A DNA stretch of 64,000 nucleotides from Microbacterium sp. Leaf151. GTDB taxonomy: Bacteria; Actinomycetota; Actinomycetes; Actinomycetales; Microbacteriaceae. Made by a program: the position numbers and the translations under genes. Positions 33,933 through 44,448 of this stretch are shown in pieces. Every line of letters begins with the position of its first letter. The stretch's first letter is position 1. The DNA lies in the NCBI RefSeq assembly GCF_001424225.1, contig NZ_LMOR01000003.1:561006-625005 (forward strand). Direction: 5' to 3'. The notes under the pieces are model-generated. The model made no database searches, had not been told where the DNA came from, and saw only the letters and a program-made list of their open reading frames with translations.

Positions 33933-36070
33933 CCGACGTGGACTTCAAGACCGAGGCCCGCTTCGAGGGACTGGATTACCACGCCCTCAACGCGATGTTG
34001 AACCTGTACGACGCCGACGGCAAGATCCAGTTCGACGCCGACAAGCGCGCCGCGCGGGAGTACTTCCTGCAGCACGTCAACCAGAACACGGTGTTCTTCC
34101 ACTCCCTCAAGGAGCGTCTCGACTACCTCGTCGAGAAGGAGTACTACGAGCCGACCGTGCTCGCGAAGTACTCGATGGAGTTCATCCAGGAGCTCAACGA
34201 CCGCGCCTACGGCGCCAAGTTCCGCTTCGAGACGTTCCTCGGCGCGTTCAAGTACTACACGAGCTACACGCTGAAGACCTTCGACGGCAAGCGCTATCTC
34301 GAGCGCTTCGAGGACCGCGTCGTCATGACCGCCCTCGCTCTCGCAGACGGCGACCCGCGTCTGGCGGTGCAGCTGGTCGACGAGATCATCTCGGGCCGTT
34401 TCCAGCCGGCCACCCCCACCTTCCTCAACGCCGGCAAGGCTCAGCGCGGCGAGCTCGTGTCGTGCTTCCTCCTGCGCATCGAAGACAACATGGAGTCGAT
34501 CGCCCGCGGCATCAACTCCGCTCTGCAGCTGTCGAAGCGCGGTGGCGGCGTGGCCCTGCTGCTGTCGAACATCCGCGAGGCGGGGGCTCCGATCAAGCAG
34601 ATCGAGAACCAGTCGTCGGGCATCATCCCCGTCATGAAGCTGCTCGAAGACAGCTTCAGCTACGCCAACCAGCTCGGTGCCCGTCAGGGCGCCGGCGCGG
34701 TGTACCTCAACGCGCACCACCCCGACATCCTGCGCTTCCTCGACACCAAGCGTGAGAACGCCGACGAGAAGATCCGCATCAAGACGCTGTCGCTGGGTGT
34801 CGTCATCCCCGACATCACGTTCGAGCTCGCCAAGAACGGCGAAGACATGTATCTCTTCTCGCCGTACGACGTCGAGAAGGTCTACAAAAAGCCCTTCGGT
34901 GACATCTCGGTCACCGAGAAGTACCGCGAGATGGTCGACGACCCCCGCATCAAGAAGACGAAGATCAACGCGCGCGAGTTCTTCCAGACCCTCGCCGAGA
35001 TCCAGTTCGAGTCGGGCTACCCGTACATCATGTTCGAAGACACGGTGAACAAGGCGAACCCCATCGCCGGCCGCATCAACATGTCGAACCTGTGCTCGGA
35101 GATCCTCCAGGTCAACACCCCGACGACGTACAACGAGGACCTCTCGTACGACGCCATCGGCAAGGACATCAGCTGCAACCTCGGCTCGATGAACATCGCC
35201 CTCGCGATGGACGGACGCGACCTGGGCCTCACGGTCGAGACGGCGATCCGGGCCCTCACCGCGGTGAGCGACCAGAGCCACATCGCTTCGGTGCGCTCGA
35301 TCGAAGACGGCAACGACCGTTCGCACGCCATCGGCCTCGGCCAGATGAACCTGCACGGCTACCTCGCTCGTGAGCACGTCTACTACGGCTCCGACGAGGG
35401 CATCGACTTCACGAACATCTACTTCTACACGGTGCTGTTCCACGCGCTGCGGGCCTCGAACCGCCTCGCGATCGAGCGTGGCACCTCGTTCGACGGCTTC
35501 GAGAACTCCACCTACGCGTCGGGGGAGTTCTTCGACAAGTACACCGATCAGGTGTGGGCTCCCGAAACCGTGAAGACGAAGGAGCTGTTCGACGGCATCC
35601 AGATCCCCACGCAGGACGACTGGCGCGAGCTGAAGGCGTCGGTGCAGGCGCACGGCATCTACAACCAGAACCTGCAGGCGGTGCCGCCGACCGGCTCGAT
35701 CTCGTACATCAACAACTCGACGAGCTCGATCCACCCGATCGCGTCGAAGATCGAGATCCGCAAGGAAGGCAAGCTCGGTCGCGTCTACTACCCGGCGCCG
35801 TTCATGACGAACGAGAACCTGGACTACTACCAGGACGCGTACGAGATCGGGTACGAGAAGGTCATCGACACGTACGCCGCGGCGACGCAGCACGTCGACC
35901 AGGGCCTGTCGCTGACGCTGTTCTTCAAGGACACCGTCACCACGCGCGACATCAACAAGGCGCAGATCTACGCGTGGCGCAAGGGCATCAAGACCATCTA
36001 CTACATCCGTCTGCGTCAGCTGGCGCTCGAGGGCACCGACATGACCGAGTGCGTCTCGTGCATGCTCTGA
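33914..36070 (+). CDS. nrdE: Class Ib ribonucleoside-diphosphate reductase, alpha subunit
   Basis: This 718-residue catalytic subunit reduces NDPs to dNDPs. It carries [23 protein letters not shown] (first active-site Cys), NLCSEI (thiyl-radical Cys), [19 protein letters not shown] and the C-terminal redox pair ECVSCML that is reloaded by NrdH. There is no N-terminal ATP-cone, as expected for NrdE. ATG 33914 has GAGGGA about 8 bases upstream; the earlier frame start at 33833 lies inside nrdI. A 1,095-residue open frame on the other strand is an artefact. Confidence 0.97.
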   Translation: MVEVELTDVDFKTEARFEGLDYHALNAMLNLYDADGKIQFDADKRAAREYFLQHVNQNTVFFHSLKERLDYLVEKEYYEPTVLAKYSMEFIQELNDRAYGAKFRFETFLGAFKYYTSYTLKTFDGKRYLERFEDRVVMTALALADGDPRLAVQLVDEIISGRFQPATPTFLNAGKAQRGELVSCFLLRIEDNMESIARGINSALQLSKRGGGVALLLSNIREAGAPIKQIENQSSGIIPVMKLLEDSFSYANQLGARQGAGAVYLNAHHPDILRFLDTKRENADEKIRIKTLSLGVVIPDITFELAKNGEDMYLFSPYDVEKVYKKPFGDISVTEKYREMVDDPRIKKTKINAREFFQTLAEIQFESGYPYIMFEDTVNKANPIAGRINMSNLCSEILQVNTPTTYNEDLSYDAIGKDISCNLGSMNIALAMDGRDLGLTVETAIRALTAVSDQSHIASVRSIEDGNDRSHAIGLGQMNLHGYLAREHVYYGSDEGIDFTNIYFYTVLFHALRASNRLAIERGTSFDGFENSTYASGEFFDKYTDQVWAPETVKTKELFDGIQIPTQDDWRELKASVQAHGIYNQNLQAVPPTGSISYINNSTSSIHPIASKIEIRKEGKLGRVYYPAPFMTNENLDYYQDAYEIGYEKVIDTYAAATQHVDQGLSLTLFFKDTVTTRDINKAQIYAWRKGIKTIYYIRLRQLALEGTDMTECVSCML

Positions 36071-37084
<1,014 letters not shown>

Positions 37085-37108
37085 TACGCCGAGTATTCGC
37101 GACCGACC

Positions 37109-39313
37109 ATGAGTGCCTTTGAGGTGCTGTCGCCCCACGACTTTGAGAAGCTTGTCCGCGACCTATTGCAAGCAGAATGGGGCGTCCGTCTAGAGTCGTT
37201 TTCGCCCGGCAAGGACGGAGGCACAGATCTCCGGCTGCTGAGGGGCTCCGAGCTCAGGACAGTTCAGTGCAAGCACTACCCCAACGTGGCGCTTTCATCT
37301 GTTCAGTCCAAGCTCAGGGCGGAGTCGAGCAAACTCAGTGGGAGGAAGCTCGGCGAGTACTGGCTTGCTACCTCCGCACGGGCTACACCGGCTTCTAAGA
37401 ACACGACCGCGTCAATCTTCTCGTCACAGAGTCTTAGCCCGGAGCGGATTCTTGCGGAAGAGGATTTGAAGAACCTCCTGACAGCCCACGAAGCTGTGCA
37501 CAGAGCACACATGAAGCTGTACCTCTCAGACGTCACAGCTCTGCAAGCTGTACTGAACAACGCAATCCACTCGCGTCAGGAGTTTCTCGACGAACGCATT
37601 GTGAAACAATTGAAGTACTTTGTCGCAAGCGACGCAGTGGCTGAAGTCGACCGCGTTCTTCGGGACACTGGTGCTTGTATTGTGACAGGGCCTCCTGGTG
37701 TCGGTAAAACAAGTCTGGCAGAATCTATTGCCGCGGCCCATGCGCTCGATGGCTACGAAGTATTCGAGGTATTCTCCGCTCGTGAGGTAGAGCAAGTTTG
37801 GAAGAGAAAAGCTAAGCAGCTCTTTCTGTACGATGATTTTCTCGGGCAGACCGGCTTGGTGGAGAAGCTGGATAGAGGTGAGGATCGCTCCCTTGAGCAT
37901 ATATTCAAGCGAGTCCTTTCGTCAGGCACGCATAAGATGGTCCTGACCACGCGAGAATACATTCTTACTGCTGCCCGCGGAGTGTACAGTACGCTGAACG
38001 GCGAACCTTTCGTTAAAAGCAACGTGGTCGTCGACATTAGTTCATATTCTGATTTTCAGAAAGCGCACATCCTCTACAATCACCTGTACTATTCTCCACT
38101 AGGCGCGGCTGCCCGCAGAAGTGTGCAGAGGGAAAACAACTACATCAAAGCTGTCCGACACGTTAATTACAACCCGCGCCTTATTGAGTCAATTATCGCC
38201 GCCGCGCTTGCAGCGGGGGGAGGCTTTGCATCCGACGGATTCGCGCGATTCTTGTTGCAATCCTTCGATTCGCCCGGGAATCTGTGGCGGGACGTCTTCC
38301 AGGTGGAGCTATCCGAACCGCAGCGTGCCATCGCACTGTTGGCGGGAACATCCTCGTTCTTTGAAGACCGGGAAACCCTTCTGCTGGCCGCTAACCGCTT
38401 CCTGGAGACGCAAAGCAGCGCGCTGCGCGTGTCTCTGAGAGACTTAGATGTTCTCGAGGGGATCTTCCTCGATATCGATGTCGACAAACGAAGCCGGCAC
38501 GTGATTCGACCTAAGAATCCTGGGATACGCGACTTTCTCGTTGGGTGCCTGGCCGGAAATACCAGACACCTCGGTGCGTACCTGTTGAGCGCGTCCCCGC
38601 GCGCGTTGTCCGATCTCATCACTCTATATAGTTCGCGCGATGCCACTGCTTCCCGCCCCTGGAAAGAAGCGTCCAAGGCGGATCGCGAAGCAAGCGTCTC
38701 GACCATGGCAACTCATCTGCCGCATCTCCTGGGGGTCCTGAACGGTACCCCCTATGTGGCTCGCGCCGTCGCCGATCTTTGCAGCATCTTCGAGAAGTCC
38801 ACGCGCGGGCTAACCTCAGCGGACCTGGCCCACCTCGTGTCGGGTCTTTGCGGTGCGGTAAAGGCGTCCGCCCCCGACGACGTGACAGCCGCCTACGTCG
38901 CCCTTCTCCCGCATATGCGCGACGGCGATGCGCGAACTATCCTTGCGGACATTCGCGCTTCGTGGAGTGAAGACATGGATATCGGTGATATTCCAGCGGC
39001 ACTGGACTTGGAACGCGCCGTGGGTGGAGATTCTATAGACGATCTTGAATATCGATTGCTGGCAAATATATCCTACGCGCTCGAAGATTATTCAAATCTA
39101 GGCTTTTCCTCGCGTTCCGAGATGCTTGACGTTGTCAATGGATATCTCGACTGGGTGGAGGGAGATCTGGGCGACATTCCCAGTCGCATCGAGGAAATGC
39201 GCCAGGTCGAGTCGGAGCCAGACGATGACGAATACGACCGATATCGCGAGTTTCGAGAAGCTTCCGTGGGCTCCGAGAATGATATTCATTCACTATTCCA
39301 CTCGCTAACCTAA
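37109..39313 (+). CDS. Restriction-endonuclease-like / nSTAND3-type ATPase, putative defence protein
   Basis: This 734-residue protein appears to fuse an N-terminal Mrr-like PD-(D/E)xK nuclease to a STAND-type ATPase and a long helical C-terminus. Nuclease features: E13 in DFEKLVRDLL, D40 in GKDGGTDL and Q53-x-K55 in TVQCKHY. ATPase features: Walker A GPPGVGKTS (residues 194-202) and Walker B LFLYDDFLG (238-246), where the DDFLG form is typical of the nSTAND3 group. Residues from about 500 have no motif I know and may sense a trigger. GC is visibly lower (48-57% in sampled lines) than neighbours, with AT-rich codons, suggesting acquisition. No Shine-Dalgarno is clear. A phage-defence role is inferred from the architecture. 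Confidence 0.82.
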   Translation: MSAFEVLSPHDFEKLVRDLLQAEWGVRLESFSPGKDGGTDLRLLRGSELRTVQCKHYPNVALSSVQSKLRAESSKLSGRKLGEYWLATSARATPASKNTTASIFSSQSLSPERILAEEDLKNLLTAHEAVHRAHMKLYLSDVTALQAVLNNAIHSRQEFLDERIVKQLKYFVASDAVAEVDRVLRDTGACIVTGPPGVGKTSLAESIAAAHALDGYEVFEVFSAREVEQVWKRKAKQLFLYDDFLGQTGLVEKLDRGEDRSLEHIFKRVLSSGTHKMVLTTREYILTAARGVYSTLNGEPFVKSNVVVDISSYSDFQKAHILYNHLYYSPLGAAARRSVQRENNYIKAVRHVNYNPRLIESIIAAALAAGGGFASDGFARFLLQSFDSPGNLWRDVFQVELSEPQRAIALLAGTSSFFEDRETLLLAANRFLETQSSALRVSLRDLDVLEGIFLDIDVDKRSRHVIRPKNPGIRDFLVGCLAGNTRHLGAYLLSASPRALSDLITLYSSRDATASRPWKEASKADREASVSTMATHLPHLLGVLNGTPYVARAVADLCSIFEKSTRGLTSADLAHLVSGLCGAVKASAPDDVTAAYVALLPHMRDGDARTILADIRASWSEDMDIGDIPAALDLERAVGGDSIDDLEYRLLANISYALEDYSNLGFSSRSEMLDVVNGYLDWVEGDLGDIPSRIEEMRQVESEPDDDEYDRYREFREASVGSENDIHSLFHSLT

Positions 39314-39672
39314 CGTGCCGCCGGAATTTCCGAATGGGTGTCTCCGCGCACCAATGCATGGCGTCGCGTCGCCAACCCAAATCTTCGCAGCATACGTGTC
39401 GCGTTCCGACGGCAAGCGCTGCGGACTCGGAACGCTTGGCAATGAGTCGTCGCTGGCGGCAACCGCCCCCGGAAATCTCGAGACTCCCCGCTCGTCTCCG
39501 CTCCGCGTAAGACCGCGGCGCGTCCGCGGCCTAGACTGCACCGACCACGCGCACATCACTCTCATATCGAGGCTGCGCTGGAGTCACGATCTAGGCGACC
39601 AACTTGGCACCTTCGGTTGACGACGGTCAAATGGTTGTCGTCAGGCACGCGTGAAGCGGCCGGCGCGAGCGC
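39314..39672. other. Gene-poor region after the putative defence gene
   Basis: No convincing gene is seen in these 359 bases. A 101-codon frame on the plus strand (39315-39620) lacks recognisable features. Base composition rises back toward the genome norm across the region. A 7-base inverted repeat (TGACGAC 39618-39624, GTCGTCA 39637-39643) near the right end may be a terminator. I found no tRNA, integrase or flanking direct repeat. Confidence 0.6.
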
Positions 39673-40599
39673 TCAGCCCGGCCACTCCCGCGCCTCGAGA
39701 GCGCCCAGCAGCACCTCCACCGCCGACCCCTCCATGCCGCGCACCCACCGCTGCGTCGAAGAGCCGCGCGACGACACCGTGCGCCCGCGCTCACCGCGCT
39801 CGAGGCGCACCTCAACCTGACCCGACGAGACGCTGACCCCGCGCAGGGAACCCGCGGCGACCATCGCGGCCAGCGGATCATGCAGAGCGCAGCGTCGGTC
39901 GGGGAACACGCGGCCGGCATAGAAGTCGAGGTACAGCGGCAGCATGGCGGCCAGGGCCTGCGGCAGCGCACCCGGGATCGCTTCGAGGCGCACGAGGTCG
40001 GTGGCATCCAGGGTCTGCGTCATCGTCACGTCGAGGGGGACGAGGGTGGTGTCCCAGTCCTGCGCGAACACGACGGCGGCGGCCTCGGGGTCGTTGTGGA
40101 TGTTCGCCTCGGCCCAGGCGGTGACGTTGCCCGAGTGCGCGAACGCGCCGCCCATGACGACGAGGCGGTCGAACCGGGCGACGCCCGGTGCTTCGGCGTA
40201 GGCCGCGAGGTTCGTCAGGGGCCCGAGGGCGAGCACGGTGAGATCCGGATGCCGGGATGCCAGATGGTCGATCAGCTCGACGGCGGCGCGGGCGTCATGG
40301 GCACGTGCCGACGCGGTCAGGGCGATTCCGCCGACCCCGTCGTCACCGTGCACGTGCGGGGCGCCTCCGGCATACGCGCGGCCGCGGAAGTCGTGGGCGC
40401 CCACGGCGACGGGGATGTCGTCCGCGCCGGCCAACTCGAAGAGCGAGAGGGTATTGGCGGCCGCGCGGGCGGCATCCGTGTTCCCGGAGACCGTGGTGAC
40501 GCCGACGATCTCGACCGCAGGCTCGGCCAGCAGGTACGCCAGGGCGAGGGCGTCGTCGATGCCCGTGTCGCAGTCGACGAGGATCGGGCGGCGGGTCAC
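39673..40599 (-). CDS. Inosine/uridine-preferring nucleoside hydrolase
   Basis: This 308-residue calcium-dependent hydrolase splits ribonucleosides to base and ribose. The N-terminal Asp cluster ILVDCDTGIDDALAL (D9, D11, D15, D16) is the metal site. TVLALGPLTNLAAY, VVMGGAF and AEANIHNDPEAAAVVF are conserved, and the second metal Asp lies in RCALHDPLAAM. GTG 40599 overlaps the ribokinase stop by four bases. The pair can thus release ribose and phosphorylate it. Confidence 0.94.
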   Translation of the reverse strand: MTRRPILVDCDTGIDDALALAYLLAEPAVEIVGVTTVSGNTDAARAAANTLSLFELAGADDIPVAVGAHDFRGRAYAGGAPHVHGDDGVGGIALTASARAHDARAAVELIDHLASRHPDLTVLALGPLTNLAAYAEAPGVARFDRLVVMGGAFAHSGNVTAWAEANIHNDPEAAAVVFAQDWDTTLVPLDVTMTQTLDATDLVRLEAIPGALPQALAAMLPLYLDFYAGRVFPDRRCALHDPLAAMVAAGSLRGVSVSSGQVEVRLERGERGRTVSSRGSSTQRWVRGMEGSAVEVLLGALEAREWPG

Positions 40600-41444
40600 G
40601 GGGCCACCTCGTACGCGTCGAGATTCTGGAGCGCGGGTTGCGAGGCGTCGTCGGCGACGGCCGCGGCTCCCACGGCACACGCCCGCGCGAGCGCGTCGTC
40701 GGCGGAATCGCCGCGCAGAAGACCCACGACGAGCGCCGCGCAGAACGCATCGCCCGCGCCGACGGTGTTGACCACGGTCGTCGCGACGCCGGGAGCGGAT
40801 GCCGCCAGGTCGCCGTGACGGTACAGGCGCGCGCCATCCGCGCCGCGCGTCACACACAGCAGAGGCGCGTCGTGCACCTCGGGCAGCTGCGCGTACTCCG
40901 TTTCGTTCACGATGACGAGGTCGCACCGCTCGAGCACCCCCGCGGGGAGCGAACGTGCGGGGGCGGCATTGAGGGCGAAGAAACCGGCGGCATCAGCGGC
41001 GGCCGAGACCACGGCATCCGACACCTCCAGCTGCATGAGCACCGCAGCTCCCGGCTCGATGTCGAGCGCGTCCGCGTCGATCGCCGCGTTCGCACCCGCG
41101 CACACGACGATCGAGTTCTCACCCGTCGCGTCGACGACGATGAGGGCCGTGCCGGTGGCGGCATCCGAGGTCTGGACCCCGGTGGCGTCCACGCCGACCG
41201 AGACGAGTAGATCCCGGATGCCACGCCCCTCGGCGTCGTCGCCCACGGCACCGATCAACCGCACGGCGGCTCCGAGCCGGGCCGCGGCGACAGCCTGATT
41301 CGCGCCCTTGCCGCCGGGTCCGCGGTGCAGCACGCCGTCGGCGACGGTCTCACCCGCGGCGGGGGCTCGTTCGACGCGGGCGGTGAGGTCGACGTTGATC
41401 GCACCGACCACGGTGAGTTCGGGCGTCGGGGGAGGAGGGGTCAC
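40596..41444 (-). CDS. rbsK: Ribokinase (PfkB family)
   Basis: This 282-residue sugar kinase shows the PfkB signatures GPGGKGANQAVAAARLGAAV and NTVGAGDAFCAALVVGLL (catalytic Asp in GAGD). VVGAINVDLTARVERAP is the usual N-terminal substrate-site strand. The start is GTG 41444, with AGGGTGGA upstream. It is first in a two-gene operon with the nucleoside hydrolase, which supplies ribose, so ribokinase is the best reading. Confidence 0.93.
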   Translation of the reverse strand: MTPPPPTPELTVVGAINVDLTARVERAPAAGETVADGVLHRGPGGKGANQAVAAARLGAAVRLIGAVGDDAEGRGIRDLLVSVGVDATGVQTSDAATGTALIVVDATGENSIVVCAGANAAIDADALDIEPGAAVLMQLEVSDAVVSAAADAAGFFALNAAPARSLPAGVLERCDLVIVNETEYAQLPEVHDAPLLCVTRGADGARLYRHGDLAASAPGVATTVVNTVGAGDAFCAALVVGLLRGDSADDALARACAVGAAAVADDASQPALQNLDAYEVAP

Positions 41445-41503
41445 GAGAATCCACCCTGTCACGCGCCAAGGTGCTCCGCTCCGCGACACGGGATGATGTG
41501 TCC

Positions 41504-41941
41504 ATGACGAGCGGACCCCTCGGCGACACATCGGCAGCGCAGTCGCTGCAGCCCTTCGATGATGCGCTTCGCGCGGTGGCGGCGGCTCTGGATGCCATGG
41601 GGCACGGCGATCCGCATCCGTTCGCGGCGCTGTGGACCCGGACCGACGATGCCACTCTGATGGGCGGATTCGGCACGCACGCGACGACCGCTGCGGAGGT
41701 GGCTTCGACCCTGCGGGCGGTGGCCCGACGGTTCCGCGGCGGAGCCCTCGTGCCGGAGTACGACCGCGTGCTCGTCGGAGACGACTGGGCGATGACGGCC
41801 GGGCGGGAGCGCGGGACCCTGTCGGTCGACGGGGCGGAGCCGCGCCCGTTCGTGGTGCGGGTGACGCACGTCTGGCGTCGGGAGGACGGCGTCTGGCGCA
41901 TCGTCCACCGTCACGGCGACCACACCACGACCGCCGTGTGA
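41504..41941 (+). CDS. SnoaL-like / DUF4440 domain protein
   Basis: This 145-residue protein has the NTF2-like fold pattern of the SnoaL/DUF4440 group: an N-terminal helix (FDDALRAVAAALDAMGHGD), then FAALWTRTDDATLMGGFGTH, and the last strands RPFVVRVTHVWRREDGVWRIVHRHGD. Members include isomerases and many unknowns, so no reaction is claimed. ATG 41504 is used; GATGAT ends 6 bases upstream, suggesting a leaderless transcript. It is divergent from ribokinase. Confidence 0.85.
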   Translation: MTSGPLGDTSAAQSLQPFDDALRAVAAALDAMGHGDPHPFAALWTRTDDATLMGGFGTHATTAAEVASTLRAVARRFRGGALVPEYDRVLVGDDWAMTAGRERGTLSVDGAEPRPFVVRVTHVWRREDGVWRIVHRHGDHTTTAV

Positions 41942-41998
41942 GGGAGGGGCGCGTTCGCCCGGCCGCCGCCCGGGGGCTGTGCCGTGCGTCCGATGGCT

Positions 41999-42484
41999 TC
42001 AGTGCAGCAGCAGCTTCGCCACGATCAGCAGAGCCGACATCAGAGCCGCACCGATCGCCGTCAACACGACGCCGAGGCCGGAGTAGCCCCGCAACCGTGC
42101 TCCGGCGGTGGCGACCACGACGAGGTACGCCATCGCAACGCCCACGCCCCAGAGCAGCGCCGTCGACAGGTCGACGCCGAACCCGGCGAGCACCACCACG
42201 ACGAGGAGCGGCAGGAACGTCACCGACACCATTGGCGCGCTGACGCGCAGGTGGTGGGCGACGATTCTCGAGGGGCGCTCCGACGAGGTGTCGCCGACCG
42301 AGTAGGCGAAGACGTGGGTGGCGAAGTACACGACGTTCGTCAACGCGACGACGGCGACGACCACTCCGAGGTCGGAGCCGCCGAGACCGATGAGAGTGGA
42401 TGCCGACACCAGCGCGCCGTAGCACCCCGCGCTGATGCGTTCGGCGGCGATGTGGCCGAGGGGTTTGGCGGTCGCGGCGGTCAT
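41999..42484 (-). CDS. Small integral membrane protein, unknown function
   Basis: This 161-residue protein has about four or five hydrophobic helices (LGVVVAVVALTNVVYFATHVFAY, MVSVTFLPLLVVVVLAGFGV, ALLWGVGVAMAYLVVVATAGA, LGVVLTAIGAALMSALLIVAKLLL). Between them is a short loop with Arg and His residues (ERPSRIVAHHLR). I cannot assign a family. It begins 6 bases after the FUSC-family gene, so the two are co-transcribed. Confidence 0.8.
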   Translation of the reverse strand: MTAATAKPLGHIAAERISAGCYGALVSASTLIGLGGSDLGVVVAVVALTNVVYFATHVFAYSVGDTSSERPSRIVAHHLRVSAPMVSVTFLPLLVVVVLAGFGVDLSTALLWGVGVAMAYLVVVATAGARLRGYSGLGVVLTAIGAALMSALLIVAKLLLH

Positions 42485-42490
42485 AGCGGA

Positions 42491-43516
42491 TCAGCTCCTC
42501 GAGGGTCGGCGGCGCAGGACCGCGGAGACGATGGCGACGACCGTCCCCACCGCGACACCGATGATCGTCTCGATCACGCGGTCGCGCAGCAGCATCTCGG
42601 GCGTCGCGGGGGAGGCCAGCGAGATCATCAGCAGCGCGAGAGGCGTGATGAAGATCATCGCGATGCCGTAGTTGCGGCCGACGAACAGCTCGGAGGCGGC
42701 CTGCAGCGCGACGGCGATGAGGATGACGAGCCAGGGTGGGAGATGGAGGGCGAGGAGCCCCGCAGCGATGAGCACTCCCAGGAGCGTGCCGACCAGGCGC
42801 TGCACGCCGCGGATGAGACGGGCCGTCACGTGCGCGCCGCCGACGGCCGCGACCGCTCCCACCATCGCCCAGTACCAGTGGGTGCCCACCAGGAGCGCCC
42901 CGGCGATGCCCGCGAGAAGGGCCGCGGCGCCGACGGTCGCCGCCATCTCCCATGCGACGGGGCCGATCGCCGGGCGCGAGCGTGTCGGCCGCGTCCACGA
43001 TCCGCGGCGGACGAGCGCGAAAGCGACGGTCACGATGAGGCTCCACGCCACGCTCGCGCCACCGACGAGGAGGACGAGTGACAGCGACGACCACGTGGCC
43101 GGAAGGCTCGCCGTCGCGCCACCGGCGAAGACCGCGAAGAGCGCTCCGGGTGGATGCCACTGAGCGCGGTACGCGAAGAGGGTGACGGCCGAGGCGAGGG
43201 CGGCAACGACGACGACGCCCACGACCGCCGGGCTCCCGAGCGCCGAGACGACCGTGCCGATGAGCATCGAGGAGACGAGGATCGTGCCCGCGGTCGCCTG
43301 CATGATCACGCGGGGCCGTGGCTTGTCGGTGCGGCCGTACAGCGCTGCGAAGGCGCCGAAGCTGGCGTAGACGCTGAGATCGAGTCGGCCGATCAGCAGC
43401 AGGACGACGAGGGGGACGCCCACGCTAAGGACGGCACGGACGGCCACGCGATGATCGCCCGCGCGGGGTCCGACCCGGATGACCCCGGTCCACACGCGTC
43501 CCCGGGATTCCGCCAC
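42491..43516 (-). CDS. FUSC-family membrane protein (aromatic acid exporter-like)
   Basis: This 341-residue membrane protein resembles the fusaric acid resistance/aromatic acid exporter superfamily. It starts VRAVLSVGVPLVVLLLIGRLDLSVYASFGAFAALYGRTDKPRPRVIMQ, the conserved family N-terminus, and shows a second repeat with HWYWAMVGAVAAVGGAHVTARLIRGVQRLVGTLLG. GTG 43516 is preceded by TAGGGT and a 6-base spacer, so a leaderless transcript is likely. The substrate is not known. Confidence 0.86.
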   Translation of the reverse strand: MAESRGRVWTGVIRVGPRAGDHRVAVRAVLSVGVPLVVLLLIGRLDLSVYASFGAFAALYGRTDKPRPRVIMQATAGTILVSSMLIGTVVSALGSPAVVGVVVVAALASAVTLFAYRAQWHPPGALFAVFAGGATASLPATWSSLSLVLLVGGASVAWSLIVTVAFALVRRGSWTRPTRSRPAIGPVAWEMAATVGAAALLAGIAGALLVGTHWYWAMVGAVAAVGGAHVTARLIRGVQRLVGTLLGVLIAAGLLALHLPPWLVILIAVALQAASELFVGRNYGIAMIFITPLALLMISLASPATPEMLLRDRVIETIIGVAVGTVVAIVSAVLRRRPSRS

Positions 43517-43621
43517 CCGACCACCCTACGCTCCACCTCGGCGTCCCCCGCGGTCGGCCGACAGGCGTCTGCGGCGTCCGGGTACTGGCATCCGGTCGAC
43601 GATCTCTGGTGAGGTGGATCC

Positions 43622-43741
43622 ATGGATGCCGAACGCGAGAAGCCCCCGATCGAACCCGGGCCCGAACCCGACACGACGACCGCGGCGGAGGGGTCGACGT
43701 CCGATCCCTCGTTGGAGGGGGACGACGAGCCCATCGAGTGA
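43622..43741 (+). CDS. Small acidic proline-rich protein (39 residues)
   Basis: A 39-residue frame (MDAEREKPPIEPGPEPDTTTAAEG...) is preceded by a well-placed GTGAGGTGG Shine-Dalgarno 6-7 bases upstream. The product is strongly acidic, rich in Pro, Glu, Asp and Thr, and probably disordered. It sits between the FUSC gene and the DUF3817 gene. The ribosome-binding site and codon use support translation. Function unknown. Confidence 0.6.
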   Translation: MDAEREKPPIEPGPEPDTTTAAEGSTSDPSLEGDDEPIE

Positions 43742-43823
43742 CTCCTCGATGTCGAGGCGAGCGGCCGCGCGGGCATGACGCCCCTGCGTAGGGTGGGAAG
43801 CCCCGACCCGCCCGAGGAGAGAC

Positions 43824-44288
43824 GTGTTCCGCACGCCCCTGAACCTGTTCCGTACGCTCGCGATCGCCGAGGCGGTCTCGTGGACCCTGCTGATCGGCGG
43901 GTTGATCCTGCGTGCCGTAGCCGACCTGCCCCTCGCGGTGACGATCGGGGGTGGCATCCACGGGTTCGTGTTCCTCGCCTACGGCGCCACCGCCGTGCTC
44001 GTCGCGTTGAATCAGCGGTGGGGGATCGGACCGACGGCGCTGGCCGTCGTCAGCGCGGTCATCCCGTATGCGACCATTCCGACCGAGGTCTGGCTGCAGC
44101 GCACCGGACGACTCCGCGGGGCGTGGCGGCTCGACGAGACCGCCGACCCGCGTGACCGGCGGCCCATCGATCGGATGCTGCGCTTCTTCTTACGGCGTCC
44201 GTGGGCGCTCGCGGTCGCGCTGGTCGCCGTCGTCGCCGTGGTGTTCGTGGTGCTGCTCGTGGTGGGCCCACCGGGCGGGAAGGGCTGA
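43824..44288 (+). CDS. DUF3817 membrane protein
   Basis: This 154-residue membrane protein matches the DUF3817 pattern: FRTLAIAEAVSWTLLIGGLILRAV, GGGIHGFVFLAYGATAVLVAL with the conserved His, and AVVSAVIPYATIPTEVWLQR. A C-terminal extension with an extra helix (WALAVALVAVVAVVFVVLLVV) follows. The role is unknown. It starts at GTG 43824 with GAGGAGAG 3-4 bases upstream. Confidence 0.88.
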   Translation: MFRTPLNLFRTLAIAEAVSWTLLIGGLILRAVADLPLAVTIGGGIHGFVFLAYGATAVLVALNQRWGIGPTALAVVSAVIPYATIPTEVWLQRTGRLRGAWRLDETADPRDRRPIDRMLRFFLRRPWALAVALVAVVAVVFVVLLVVGPPGGKG

Positions 44289-44350
44289 GCCCGGTCCGAC
44301 GGGATCCGCAGACGGCGCGGTCTCCGCGCGGGGTTGCGCGCCACGGGCAC

Positions 44351-44423
44351 GACGCAGGAGCTTCGCGGATCTGTTGTCGTCGCGCGGCGGATCCGAGCGT
44401 TCGCGCCGTCGGACTCCTGCGTC
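44351..44423. terminator. Long inverted repeat between convergent genes
   Basis: GACGCAGGAG (44351-44360) pairs with CTCCTGCGTC (44414-44423) around a 53-base loop that holds a shorter CGGATC/GATCCG pair. It separates the DUF3817 gene from the convergent secreted-protein gene and may stop transcription in both directions. Confidence 0.5.
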
Positions 44424-44448
44424 ATGTTCCGAAAGCGGGTGCCGCGCG

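Noticed and set aside
39315-39620. A 101-codon frame after the putative defence gene
   Set aside because: No start signal, no domain and composition like non-coding DNA.
37085-39672. Prophage or integrative-element borders around the putative defence gene
   Set aside because: No integrase, tRNA target or flanking direct repeat was found; only a composition shift is seen.
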